Below, one piece after another: positions 1-5,728 of a stretch of 6,166 bases of DNA. The notes beneath the pieces were generated by a model that did no database searches, was not told the DNA's origin, and saw only the letters and a list, made by a program, of their open reading frames with translations. Numbering within the stretch: the stretch's first letter is position 1; each line of letters starts with the position of its first letter. The position numbers were made by a program, and so were the translations under genes. This DNA is from Pseudomonadota bacterium (GTDB taxonomy: Bacteria > Pseudomonadota > Gammaproteobacteria > Burkholderiales > Burkholderiaceae_F): positions 1-6,166 of the forward strand of contig JAKANT010000111.1 in the NCBI GenBank assembly GCA_021823635.1, written 5' to 3'.

Positions 1-1435
1 ACGCATGCTCTCCCACGCGCACGATCTTCAGCGCGTTGGTGCCGCCGGGCTGCCCCATCGGCTCGCCCACCGTGATCACGATCAGGTCGCCGCGTTTCAC
101 GTACCCCTGCTGCAGCAGGATGCGCTCGGCCAGCCGCAACGCGGCCTCGCGGTCGTCCGACTTCGGCAGGAACACCGGATGCACGTTGCGGTACAGCGCC
201 AGCCGCCGCTGCGTGGCGATGCTGGGCGTCAGCGCGTAGATCGGGATGTCGATGTCGTGGCGGCTCATCCACAGCGTGGTCGAGCCCGACTCGGTCAGCG
301 CGCAGATCGCCGCGCAGCGCAGGTGATAGGCGGTGAACAGCGCACCGTAGGCGATCGACTGGTCGACCCGCGTGAAGCGCTGGTTCAGGAACTGCTGGTC
401 GAGTTCGACCGTCTCCGAGCGGTCCGCCTCGGTGACGATCGACGCCATCGTCTCGACGGTTTCGACCGGATAGCGGCCGGTCGCGGTCTCCGCCGACAGC
501 ATCACGGCGTCGGTGCCATCGAGCACCGCGTTGGCGACGTCGCTCACCTCGGCGCGTGTCGGCACCGCGTTGACGATCATCGACTCCATCATCTGCGTCG
601 CCGTGATCGCCAGCTTGTTCGCCTCGCGCGCCATCTTGATCATGCGCTTCTGCAGCGCCGGCACCGCGGCGTTGCCGACCTCGACCGCCAGATCGCCGCG
701 CGCGACCATGATGCCGTCGGCGGCGTCCAGGATCTCCTTGAGCATCGGGATCGCTTCGGCGCGCTCGATCTTGGCGATCACCAGCGGCCGCACGCCGTGC
801 TTCTCGCCGGCGATCGTCGCCAGTTGGCGCGCCATCTCGACGTCGGTGCGGTTCTTCACGAACGACACCGCGATGTAATCGGCGCCGCACGCCATCGCGG
901 TCTCGATGTCGTGCACGTCCTTGGCGGTGAGCGCCGGCGCCGACAGCCCGCCGCCCTGCTTGTTGATGCCCTTGCCGTTGGACAGTTCGCCGCCGATGCG
1001 CACCACGGTATGGATCTCCGGCCCGCTGACGCGCTCAACATCCAAGACGATCAGGCCGTCGTTGAGCAGCAGCACGTCGCCCGGCTTGACGTCGCGCGGC
1101 AGGTCCTTGTAGTCGAGCCCGACGCGCTCCGAGCTGCCCAGTTCGCAGTTGGCGTCCAGCACGAAGCGCGCCCCCGGCACGAGATTGACCTTGCCGCCGG
1201 CGAACTTGCCGACGCGGATCTTCGGCCCCTGCAGGTCGGCCATGATCGCCACTTCGCGCCCGCACGCCGACGCCGCTTCGCGCACGAGCCGCGCCCGCGC
1301 CAGATGGTCGTCTGCCGTTCCGTGCGAGAAATTGAACCGCACCACGTCCACGCCGGCCGCGATCATGCGCTCCAGCGTCAGCTTGTCGCTGGAGGCCGGG
1401 CCGAGCGTGGCGACGATCTTGGTCGAGCGCCGCAT
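1..1435 (-). CDS. pyk: Pyruvate kinase (C-terminus runs off the left edge)
   Basis: Pyruvate kinase converts phosphoenolpyruvate and ADP to pyruvate and ATP in the cytoplasm, the last step of glycolysis. The visible 478 codons begin MRRSTKIVATLGPAS and end TNALKIVRVGEHA. The usual length is about 475-485 residues, so only the stop codon, or very few residues, is missing; the base at position 1 would start the next codon with T. Visible family motifs are RFNFSHG (33-39, with substrate and K+ ligands), DLQGPKIR (67-74), KGINKQGGGLSAPALT (about 155-170), catalytic KIER with K222 and E224, ARGDLAVE with metal-binding D248, and ATQMMESM (279-286). The start is fixed because the pgk stop TGA lies in the same frame 9 nt upstream and no other start codon intervenes. 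The spacer GCGGGCGCG holds no convincing Shine-Dalgarno, so translation probably depends on ribosomes finishing pgk. It is closest in style to the PykA/type II bacterial form (judged from memory). Confidence 0.97.
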   Translation of the reverse strand, partial: MRRSTKIVATLGPASSDKLTLERMIAAGVDVVRFNFSHGTADDHLARARLVREAASACGREVAIMADLQGPKIRVGKFAGGKVNLVPGARFVLDANCELGSSERVGLDYKDLPRDVKPGDVLLLNDGLIVLDVERVSGPEIHTVVRIGGELSNGKGINKQGGGLSAPALTAKDVHDIETAMACGADYIAVSFVKNRTDVEMARQLATIAGEKHGVRPLVIAKIERAEAIPMLKEILDAADGIMVARGDLAVEVGNAAVPALQKRMIKMAREANKLAITATQMMESMIVNAVPTRAEVSDVANAVLDGTDAVMLSAETATGRYPVETVETMASIVTEADRSETVELDQQFLNQRFTRVDQSIAYGALFTAYHLRCAAICALTESGSTTLWMSRHDIDIPIYALTPSIATQRRLALYRNVHPVFLPKSDDREAALRLAERILLQQGYVKRGDLIVITVGEPMGQPGGTNALKIVRVGEHA

Positions 1436-1444
1436 CGCGCCCGC

Positions 1445-2647
1445 TCAGCCGGCGGCGCGCTGCTGCAGCACCTCGACCGCCGGCAGCGTCTTGCCTTCCA
1501 GGAACTCCAGAAAGGCACCGCCGCCGGTCGAGATGTAGCTCACCTTGTCGGCGATGCCGAACTTGGCTATTGCGGCCAGCGTGTCACCGCCGCCGGCGAT
1601 CGAGAATGCGCCGGCCGCGGTCGCGCCGGCGATGGCCAGCGCCAGTTGTTTGGTGCCTTGCGCGAAGGCGTCGAATTCGAACACGCCGACCGGTCCGTTC
1701 CAGACGATGGTGCCGGCGTCGCGAATCAGATGCGCGAGGCCGAGCGCGCTTTGCGGGCCGATGTCCAGGATCAGGTCGTCGGGCTGCACCTCGGCAGCGG
1801 GCCGCACGAAAGGCTGCGCGTCGGCCTTGAACTCCTTGGCCACCACGACGTCGATCGGCAGCGGCAGCGTGGCCCCCTTCGCGGCCAGCGTGGCGAGGAT
1901 TTTGTTGCACTCCGGCACCAGCTCCGGTTCCGCCAGCGACTTGCCGATCGGGAAGCCCTGCGCGAGCAGAAAGGTGTTGGCGATGCCGCCACCGACGATC
2001 AGCCGATCGACCTTGGCCGCCAGGTTGTTCAGGATCGTCAGCTTGGTCGATACCTTGGAGCCGGCGACGATCGCGGCCAGCGGCCGCTTCGGTTGGTGCA
2101 AGGCCTTCGTCAGCGCGTCGATCTCGGCCGCCAGCAACGGGCCGGCGCAGGCGATCGGCGCGTACTTGGCCATGCCGTGCGTCGTGGCCTCCGCCCGGTG
2201 CGCGGTACCGAACGCGTCGTTCACATAGACGTCGCACAGCGCGGCCAACTTGCGCGCCAGCGCGTCGTCGTTCTTCTTTTCCCCTTTGTTGACGCGGCAG
2301 TTCTCGAGCAAGACGACTTCGCCCGGCTTGACGTCGACGCCGTCGACCCAGTTGGCGCGCAGCGGCACCGGCCGGCCCAATAGTTCCGACAGCCGCTTGG
2401 CCACCGGCGCCAGCGAGTCCTCCGGTTTCAGCACGCCTTCCTCGGGCCGCCCGAGGTGGGACGTGACCATCACCGCGGCGCCCGCCTTCAACGCCATTTC
2501 GATCGCCGGCACCGAGGCGCGGATACGCGTGTCCTCCGTGATGTTGCCGTGTTCGTCGAGCGGCACGTTGAGGTCCGAGCGGATGAACACGCGGCGGCCG
2601 GTCAGGCTGCCGGCGGCAGCGAGCGCTTCGAGAGTCTTGATCGGCAT
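1445..2647 (-). CDS. pgk: Phosphoglycerate kinase
   Basis: Phosphoglycerate kinase transfers the phosphate of 1,3-bisphosphoglycerate to ADP, giving 3-phosphoglycerate and ATP, in the cytoplasm. The protein is 400 residues, normal for the bacterial family, and complete. Visible motifs in order are the N-domain signature RSDLNVP (23-29, with D25 and N27), R41, SHLGRP (63-68), LLENCR (113-118), AHRAEATTHG (149-158), GSKVSTK (196-202), GGGIANTF (219-226), ILDIGPQS (293-300), NGPVGVFE (317-324), the nucleotide loop AGGGDT (351-356) and STGGGAF (373-379). The ATG at 2647 places the first motif at the usual distance. The 20 nt upstream are pyrimidine-rich with no Shine-Dalgarno, which is odd for a highly expressed gene. 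pyk follows after 9 nt in the same frame, so the two are almost surely co-transcribed. A TATAAT box about 60 nt upstream suggests a promoter independent of gap. Confidence 0.98.
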   Translation of the reverse strand: MPIKTLEALAAAGSLTGRRVFIRSDLNVPLDEHGNITEDTRIRASVPAIEMALKAGAAVMVTSHLGRPEEGVLKPEDSLAPVAKRLSELLGRPVPLRANWVDGVDVKPGEVVLLENCRVNKGEKKNDDALARKLAALCDVYVNDAFGTAHRAEATTHGMAKYAPIACAGPLLAAEIDALTKALHQPKRPLAAIVAGSKVSTKLTILNNLAAKVDRLIVGGGIANTFLLAQGFPIGKSLAEPELVPECNKILATLAAKGATLPLPIDVVVAKEFKADAQPFVRPAAEVQPDDLILDIGPQSALGLAHLIRDAGTIVWNGPVGVFEFDAFAQGTKQLALAIAGATAAGAFSIAGGGDTLAAIAKFGIADKVSYISTGGGAFLEFLEGKTLPAVEVLQQRAAG

Positions 2648-2670
2648 GGCGGGAAGGGAAGTGAGGGCGC

Positions 2671-2689
2671 GGCGCGCAAGCCACGCGCC
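2671..2689 (-). other. Possible hairpin in pgk 5' leader
   Basis: GGCGCG at 2671-2676 and CGCGCC at 2684-2689 are perfect inverted arms around a 7-nt loop. The second arm also forms a 12-bp palindrome with the GGCGCG at 2690-2695, so two pairings compete for it. In the predicted pgk leader this hairpin would lie about 23 nt before the ATG. GC-rich DNA produces such arms easily, so a regulatory role is only a guess. Confidence 0.3.
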
Positions 2690-2707
2690 GGCGCGATGAC
2701 CGCGAGC

Positions 2708-2713
2708 ATTATA
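2708..2713 (-). promoter_or_regulatory. -10 box of probable pgk promoter
   Basis: Read on the minus strand these bases are TATAAT, the exact sigma-70 -10 consensus, and they stand out in a very GC-rich intergenic region. Transcription would start near 2701 and give a leader of about 54 nt before the pgk ATG. No good -35 is found 16-18 bp upstream (GTCGCG at 2731-2736 with 17-bp spacing is a poor match), and there is no extended TGn element. The promoter may be activator-dependent or rely on the -10 box. Confidence 0.6.
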
Positions 2714-2733
2714 CGAACCGGGTCTGCGCGCGC

Positions 2734-2748
2734 GACGCGCGGCGCGTC
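2734..2748. promoter_or_regulatory. 15-bp inverted repeat, possible operator
   Basis: GACGCGC-G-GCGCGTC is a perfect 7-bp inverted repeat around one central base. It lies between the divergent starts of pgk and the rhombosortase gene and overlaps the position expected for the pgk -35 element, as an operator would. It could also be a chance product of high GC content. No regulator gene is in the window. Confidence 0.35.
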
Positions 2749-2761
2749 ACGTTTTCTGATC

Positions 2762-2766
2762 GAAGG
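2762..2766 (+). promoter_or_regulatory. Ribosome binding site of rhombosortase gene
   Basis: GAAGG ends 5 nt before the GTG at 2772. This supports GTG as the start. An in-frame TGA at 2757-2759 rules out any start further upstream, and no ATG or GTG lies between that stop and 2772. Confidence 0.55.
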
Positions 2767-2771
2767 CATCA

Positions 2772-3395
2772 GTGGCCCTGATCGAAATCTCGCGTGCGGA
2801 AAGGCTTGCGTTCGGCGGCGCGGCCGCGCTCATCGCGCTGCAAGCGCTGCCGGCGGCGTCATGGCTCGAATACCGGCGCGAACTGCTCGCCGCCGAGCCG
2901 TGGCGCATCCTCACCGGGCACTTCGTGCACCTGAACTGGCCGCATGCGCTGGTCAATGCCGCCGCCTGGTGCATCGTGGCGCGCCTGTTCGCGCCCGAAC
3001 TCGGGGTGCGAGGGCAGTTGACGTCGATGGTCGCGGCCTGCGTCGGCATCGCCGCCGGCCTGGCGTGGCTTCACCCGCAGATCGCGTGGTATCGGGGCTT
3101 TTCCGGCGTGCTGCACGCGCTGTTTTTCGCCGGTGCGTCCCGCGCCGCGCTCGATGCGATGCAAGCGCGCGCGGGATGGCGCGGGCTTTGGCTGCCGCTT
3201 GCGCTGCTCGCCGGCGCGGCGATCAAGGTCGGCATCGAGCAGCCAGGCGATGCGAGCACGCCGTTCGCCAACTGGCTCGGCGCACCGGTCGTGCCGCAGG
3301 CGCATCTGCTCGGGGCCGTGATCGGGTGTTCGGTCGGGCTCGCCACCTCGATGATCCGATCAGCGCCGGCGCAGACACGCGACGAGCGCCAGTGA
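2772..3395 (+). CDS. rrtA: Rhombosortase (rhomboid-family intramembrane serine protease)
   Basis: The 207-residue protein is predicted to be a multi-pass inner-membrane protein of the short rhomboid subfamily called rhombosortase, which processes proteins carrying a GlyGly-CTERM tail. Hydrophobic segments lie at about 12-29, 57-72, 82-101, 110-125, 139-153 and 177-195, six as in a rhomboid core. Rhomboid features include GHFVHLNWPHALVN (49-62, containing HxxxN with H58 and N62), the active-site GFSG with nucleophile S111 (109-112), and AHLLGAVIG with the likely catalytic H178 in the last helix. Nothing extends beyond the core, as is usual for rhombosortases. The start is GTG. The gene is divergent from pgk and converges on an S8 protease gene whose product ends in a GlyGly-CTERM-like tail. 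The two stop ends overlap by 36 bp, which is strong context for enzyme and substrate. The catalytic motifs are seen; the subfamily assignment comes from motif style, size and the neighbour; the pairing itself is inferred. The fallback call is a generic rhomboid protease. Confidence 0.88.
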   Translation: MALIEISRAERLAFGGAAALIALQALPAASWLEYRRELLAAEPWRILTGHFVHLNWPHALVNAAAWCIVARLFAPELGVRGQLTSMVAACVGIAAGLAWLHPQIAWYRGFSGVLHALFFAGASRAALDAMQARAGWRGLWLPLALLAGAAIKVGIEQPGDASTPFANWLGAPVVPQAHLLGAVIGCSVGLATSMIRSAPAQTRDERQ

Positions 3396-5276
3396 CAGCA
3401 CGAGCAGCGGCGCCAACGCCCCGCCCCCGCCGCCGGAGGGCGAGGGCGCGGGGGCAACCGAGACGGTGACGGTGGTCCGATCGATCGTCGCGGTCGGCGC
3501 GTTGTCGGTCACTTCCAGTTGCACGACATACGTTCCGGCCGGCGCCGTCAGCGATGCGATGGCGGCGGTCGAGTTTGCGAGTGTCGCCCCCGCGCCGGAA
3601 ACGATGGTCCACCGATAAGACAGGGCAGTGCCCGACGGCGAGGGAAGACTGCGCGAACCGTCCAGCGCGATCGCCTGGCCCGCCGTGCCGCTCACCGACT
3701 CCGGGGCGATGGCAACCGCATTGGCCGCGGACAGAACGGCGCGGTACGCATCGAGCATGCCCGCACCGCAGGTCGCTGTCGTGCAGTTGCAGTTGCCGCT
3801 GTTCGGATAGTTGCCCTGCGCATCCGGGACAAAGTTCGGATCGGCGCAGCTCAGGATCGCCGGGTCGGACGGAAACGGACGCGCTGTCCGCTGCAGGCGC
3901 TCGCGCAACTGATCGGCGGTCATCAACGGGTTGCGGCTCCACATCAGCGCCGCCACGCCCGCGACAATGGGCGCCGAGAAACTGGTACCGAGTTTGCCGC
4001 CATAGATCATGCCGTTGCCCGGTTGCGGCGTGGTCGTGCCGTTGTTGTCGGTGGAGACGATCGGATACAGGCAGGCCCCCGTCGTATTGACGCAATTGCC
4101 TCCCGGTGCAGCGATCGTCACCTCCAGTCCGAAGCTGCTGAAGCCGACCTTGGTGCCGACGTGCCGAATCGCGGCGACCGCCACGACGCCCGGGCAGTTG
4201 GCCGGTTCCGTGACCGCGCCGCTCTCGTTGCCTGCGGCCGCGACGACCAGCACCCCTTGCGCGCGCACGGCATTGATGGTGTCGCGATACGTCTGTGAGC
4301 AGGGATCGGGCGAACCGAGGCTGAGATTGATGACCCAGGCCTGCTCGGCGATGGGCAGGGCGGGAACACCCGGAACCGTCAGGCCCGCCGCCCAGCGCAT
4401 CGCCGCCACGATGTCGCTGGTGTAACCCGCGCACTTGCCCAGCACACGCACCGGTAACACCCGCGTGGCCCACCCGATGCCGGCGACCCCCAACCCATTG
4501 TTCGTCCGCGCACCGATGATCCCTGCGATATGCGTGCCGTGCCAGGAGCTGTCGGCGACTTCGCAGCCGCTGAAGACGGGGTTCTGCAGGTCGCTGCTAC
4601 TGATCCAATCGCCCGGGTCGGACGGATCGGCGTCGCGGCCGTCGCCGTCGTTGGCGGTCGAGAAGCTGCCGTTCGGATCGGCGCCGATAAAGTCGTAACC
4701 TGGCAAGAGCTTGCCGCCGTTCGCTACCCGTCCGAGGTCCGGATGGTTGAACAGCACGCCGGTGTCCAGAACGGCGACGACGACGTTCGTGCTGCCGGTG
4801 GTCAGATCCCACGCGCGCTCTGCGCCGATCGCGGCTGGGAAAGCGGCGTCCGGATTGGTCAAGTACCACTGGCCCGTCTGCGGTGTGCGCGAGAAGAGCG
4901 GATCGTTTGGCACCGCCAGCGGGAACTGCCGCCGGTCCGGCTCCGCATATTCGACGTCGGGATCGGCCGCGAGCTTGGCGAGCCGTGCTTTCATCTCGCC
5001 GCCGGCCAGCGGACGCTCGATTCGGATCGAGTGGAGGCGCTCGGTGACGCTGCGCGCCAACTCGAATCGCAGGCCGGAGCGCTGCGCGACGGCAGCGATG
5101 CGCGCGCGGGCATCGGCCACGGGCTCGCCCACGCGCGCGCCGTCGCGCAGCTTGACGATGATTCGATCGGTCGGCGCGTCCTTCGGCAAGCGCTTCGCGC
5201 TTTGCGCTGCGTGCGCGACATGGGCGACCGAGATCCCAATGACGAACCCGATCACCGCTCGCTGCCAACCCTTCAT
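3360..5276 (-). CDS. Secreted S8 (subtilisin-like) serine protease with GlyGly-CTERM tail
   Basis: This is a 638-residue exported endopeptidase. A signal peptide covers about 1-24 (MKGWQ, a hydrophobic core, then AHAA). An I9-like propeptide spans about 37-116 (starts DRIIVKLRDG, ends VEYAEPDRRQ). The S8 catalytic domain spans about 125-515 with D171 (VLDTG), H246 (HGTHIAG), oxyanion N350 (AAAGN) and S432 (GTSFSAP), so it should be active. DADPSDPGDW at 215-224 resembles the Dichelobacter/Xanthomonas-type secreted subtilases. A PKD/Ig-like beta domain follows at about 522-607, then a Pro/Ser linker and the tail GGGGG (615-619), a hydrophobic stretch 620-635 and RRR (636-638). Ten cysteines between 238 and 503 suggest disulfides formed in the periplasm. 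ATG 5276 is chosen because AGGAG sits 6 nt upstream and the signal peptide begins there; the ATG at 5414 would add 46 residues, overlap the upstream gene and bury the signal peptide. It lies 37 nt downstream of the I9-like gene and is probably co-transcribed with it. Confidence 0.95.
   Translation of the reverse strand: MKGWQRAVIGFVIGISVAHVAHAAQSAKRLPKDAPTDRIIVKLRDGARVGEPVADARARIAAVAQRSGLRFELARSVTERLHSIRIERPLAGGEMKARLAKLAADPDVEYAEPDRRQFPLAVPNDPLFSRTPQTGQWYLTNPDAAFPAAIGAERAWDLTTGSTNVVVAVLDTGVLFNHPDLGRVANGGKLLPGYDFIGADPNGSFSTANDGDGRDADPSDPGDWISSSDLQNPVFSGCEVADSSWHGTHIAGIIGARTNNGLGVAGIGWATRVLPVRVLGKCAGYTSDIVAAMRWAAGLTVPGVPALPIAEQAWVINLSLGSPDPCSQTYRDTINAVRAQGVLVVAAAGNESGAVTEPANCPGVVAVAAIRHVGTKVGFSSFGLEVTIAAPGGNCVNTTGACLYPIVSTDNNGTTTPQPGNGMIYGGKLGTSFSAPIVAGVAALMWSRNPLMTADQLRERLQRTARPFPSDPAILSCADPNFVPDAQGNYPNSGNCNCTTATCGAGMLDAYRAVLSAANAVAIAPESVSGTAGQAIALDGSRSLPSPSGTALSYRWTIVSGAGATLANSTAAIASLTAPAGTYVVQLEVTDNAPTATIDRTTVTVSVAPAPSPSGGGGGALAPLLVLSLALVACLRRR
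3363..3434 (-). other. GlyGly-CTERM sorting signal of the S8 protease
   Basis: Codons 615-638 of the protease encode five glycines, a 16-residue hydrophobic helix (ALAPLL to VAC) and three terminal arginines. This is the Gly-rich, transmembrane, basic-end layout of GlyGly-CTERM signals, which rhombosortases cut. A cysteine (C634) sits two residues before the Arg cluster, inside the helix. The last 33 coding bases and the stop overlap the 3' end of the rhombosortase gene on the other strand. Confidence 0.85.
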
Positions 5277-5282
5277 CGCGAT

Positions 5283-5287
5283 CTCCT
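5283..5287 (-). promoter_or_regulatory. Ribosome binding site of the S8 protease gene
   Basis: On the minus strand the bases read AGGAG, 6 nt before the ATG at 5276. This is the best Shine-Dalgarno in the window and decides the protease start against the longer reading from 5414. Confidence 0.8.
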
Positions 5288-5313
5288 GGCGGCGCGCGCT
5301 GCCTGCGTCCGCG

Positions 5314-5622
5314 TCATTGCCGTCTGACCTTCCGGTCGGGTTCGACCAACTCGAAAATCCCCGACGAACGCAGCGCGGCGAGCGCTTGCTCGCAGCTGCC
5401 GCCCACAGTCGCACAGCGCAACGACAGCGATACCCTATCGTCCGCGACTGCCGCCCCGACCGAAACGACGAGCCCCGTCCGTGCGTTGACCTCCCGCTGC
5501 AGGCGCGCCGAATCTCGCACCAGTGCGGCGTCGCTCACTTTGACGATGACGCGCAAGTCCGTGTCCGAGGCCGTCGCGCAGGCGACGGAACAGAGCGGCA
5601 GCAAGAGCGTGCGCCGGAACAT
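5314..5622 (-). CDS. Small exported protein resembling a stand-alone subtilisin propeptide (inhibitor I9-like)
   Basis: The 102-residue product starts MFRRTLLLPLCSVACA, a basic then hydrophobic export signal. C11 or C15 could be lipid-modified, but neither fits the lipobox well, so cleavage after ACA is equally possible. The rest (about 22-102) matches the layout of the neighbouring protease's own propeptide. It starts RVIVKVSD (protease: RIIVKLRD), has a middle of similar length and ends LVEPDRKVRRQ (protease: YAEPDRRQ). I see no catalytic domain. C70 and C77 could form a disulfide. Known free I9-domain proteins act as tight inhibitors or folding chaperones of subtilases, so a role acting in trans on the S8 protease encoded 37 nt downstream is a reasonable inference. 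No Shine-Dalgarno precedes the ATG; a promoter candidate would make the mRNA leaderless. The homology was judged by eye and needs a profile or structure comparison. Confidence 0.78.
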   Translation of the reverse strand: MFRRTLLLPLCSVACATASDTDLRVIVKVSDAALVRDSARLQREVNARTGLVVSVGAAVADDRVSLSLRCATVGGSCEQALAALRSSGIFELVEPDRKVRRQ

Positions 5623-5627
5623 GCCGC

Positions 5628-5656
5628 AGTGTAGTCGGCGGCCTGACGATTGCCGA
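5628..5656 (-). promoter_or_regulatory. Candidate promoter for the I9-like/S8 protease pair
   Basis: On the minus strand TCGGCA (5651-5656) and TACACT (5628-5633) are separated by exactly 17 bp, each matching the sigma-70 consensus at 4 of 6 bases. The -10 box ends 5 nt before the ATG at 5622, so transcription would begin at or next to the start codon. This agrees with the absence of a ribosome binding site there but is unproven. Co-transcription from gap is the alternative. Confidence 0.4.
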
Positions 5657-5686
5657 AGCCCCCGCGCTGCCCCGTTTGAGGTTAAT

Positions 5687-5700
5687 CCGCGCGGACGCGG
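5687..5700 (-). other. Small GC hairpin downstream of gap
   Basis: CCGCG and CGCGG arms surround a 4-nt loop, immediately after the larger palindrome downstream of gap in the direction of gap transcription. The bases that follow (ATTAACC on the minus strand) do not form a T-run, so it is at most an auxiliary 3'-end structure. Confidence 0.25.
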
Positions 5701-5705
5701 GAGGA

Positions 5706-5721
5706 CTGCCGCTAGCGGCAG
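5706..5721 (-). terminator. Palindrome after gap, possible 3'-end stem-loop
   Basis: CTGCCGCTAGCGGCAG is a perfect 16-bp palindrome lying 7 nt past the gap stop codon. As RNA it can fold with a 6-bp stem and a CTAG loop. It lacks the T-tract of an intrinsic terminator, so it may instead stabilise the gap mRNA 3' end or slow polymerase for Rho-dependent ending. Confidence 0.4.
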
Positions 5722-5728
5722 CGATGCA

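Noticed and set aside
5..2383. A 792-codon open frame on the plus strand
   Set aside because: It is the antisense of pyk and pgk. The product is a low-complexity Arg/His/Asp-rich string typical of high-GC mirror frames, and the opposite strand encodes two unmistakable enzymes.
2751..2760. TCTGAT as a -10 box for the rhombosortase gene
   Set aside because: It is a 4 of 6 match with no usable -35 (GCGACG at 17 bp), too weak to annotate.
2456..3469. A 337-codon plus-strand open frame
   Set aside because: It runs antisense through the pgk start and then out of frame through the rhombosortase gene. The product is Arg/Ala-rich without recognisable motifs.
3223..4473. A 416-codon minus-strand frame overlapping the S8 protease
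   Set aside because: It is a shifted frame of the protease gene; the catalytic His, Asn and Ser motifs of this stretch are in the protease frame, not here.
5277..5414. Longer protease reading starting at the ATG at 5414
   Set aside because: It would add 46 residues without family similarity in front of a good signal peptide, overlap the I9-like gene by 101 nt, and ignore the AGGAG placed 6 nt before 5276.
4530..5634. Long plus-strand frames of 265 and 307 codons opposite the protease and I9-like genes
   Set aside because: Both are mirrors of genes with clear signal peptides and domain motifs, and they show no domain, signal peptide or ribosome binding site of their own.
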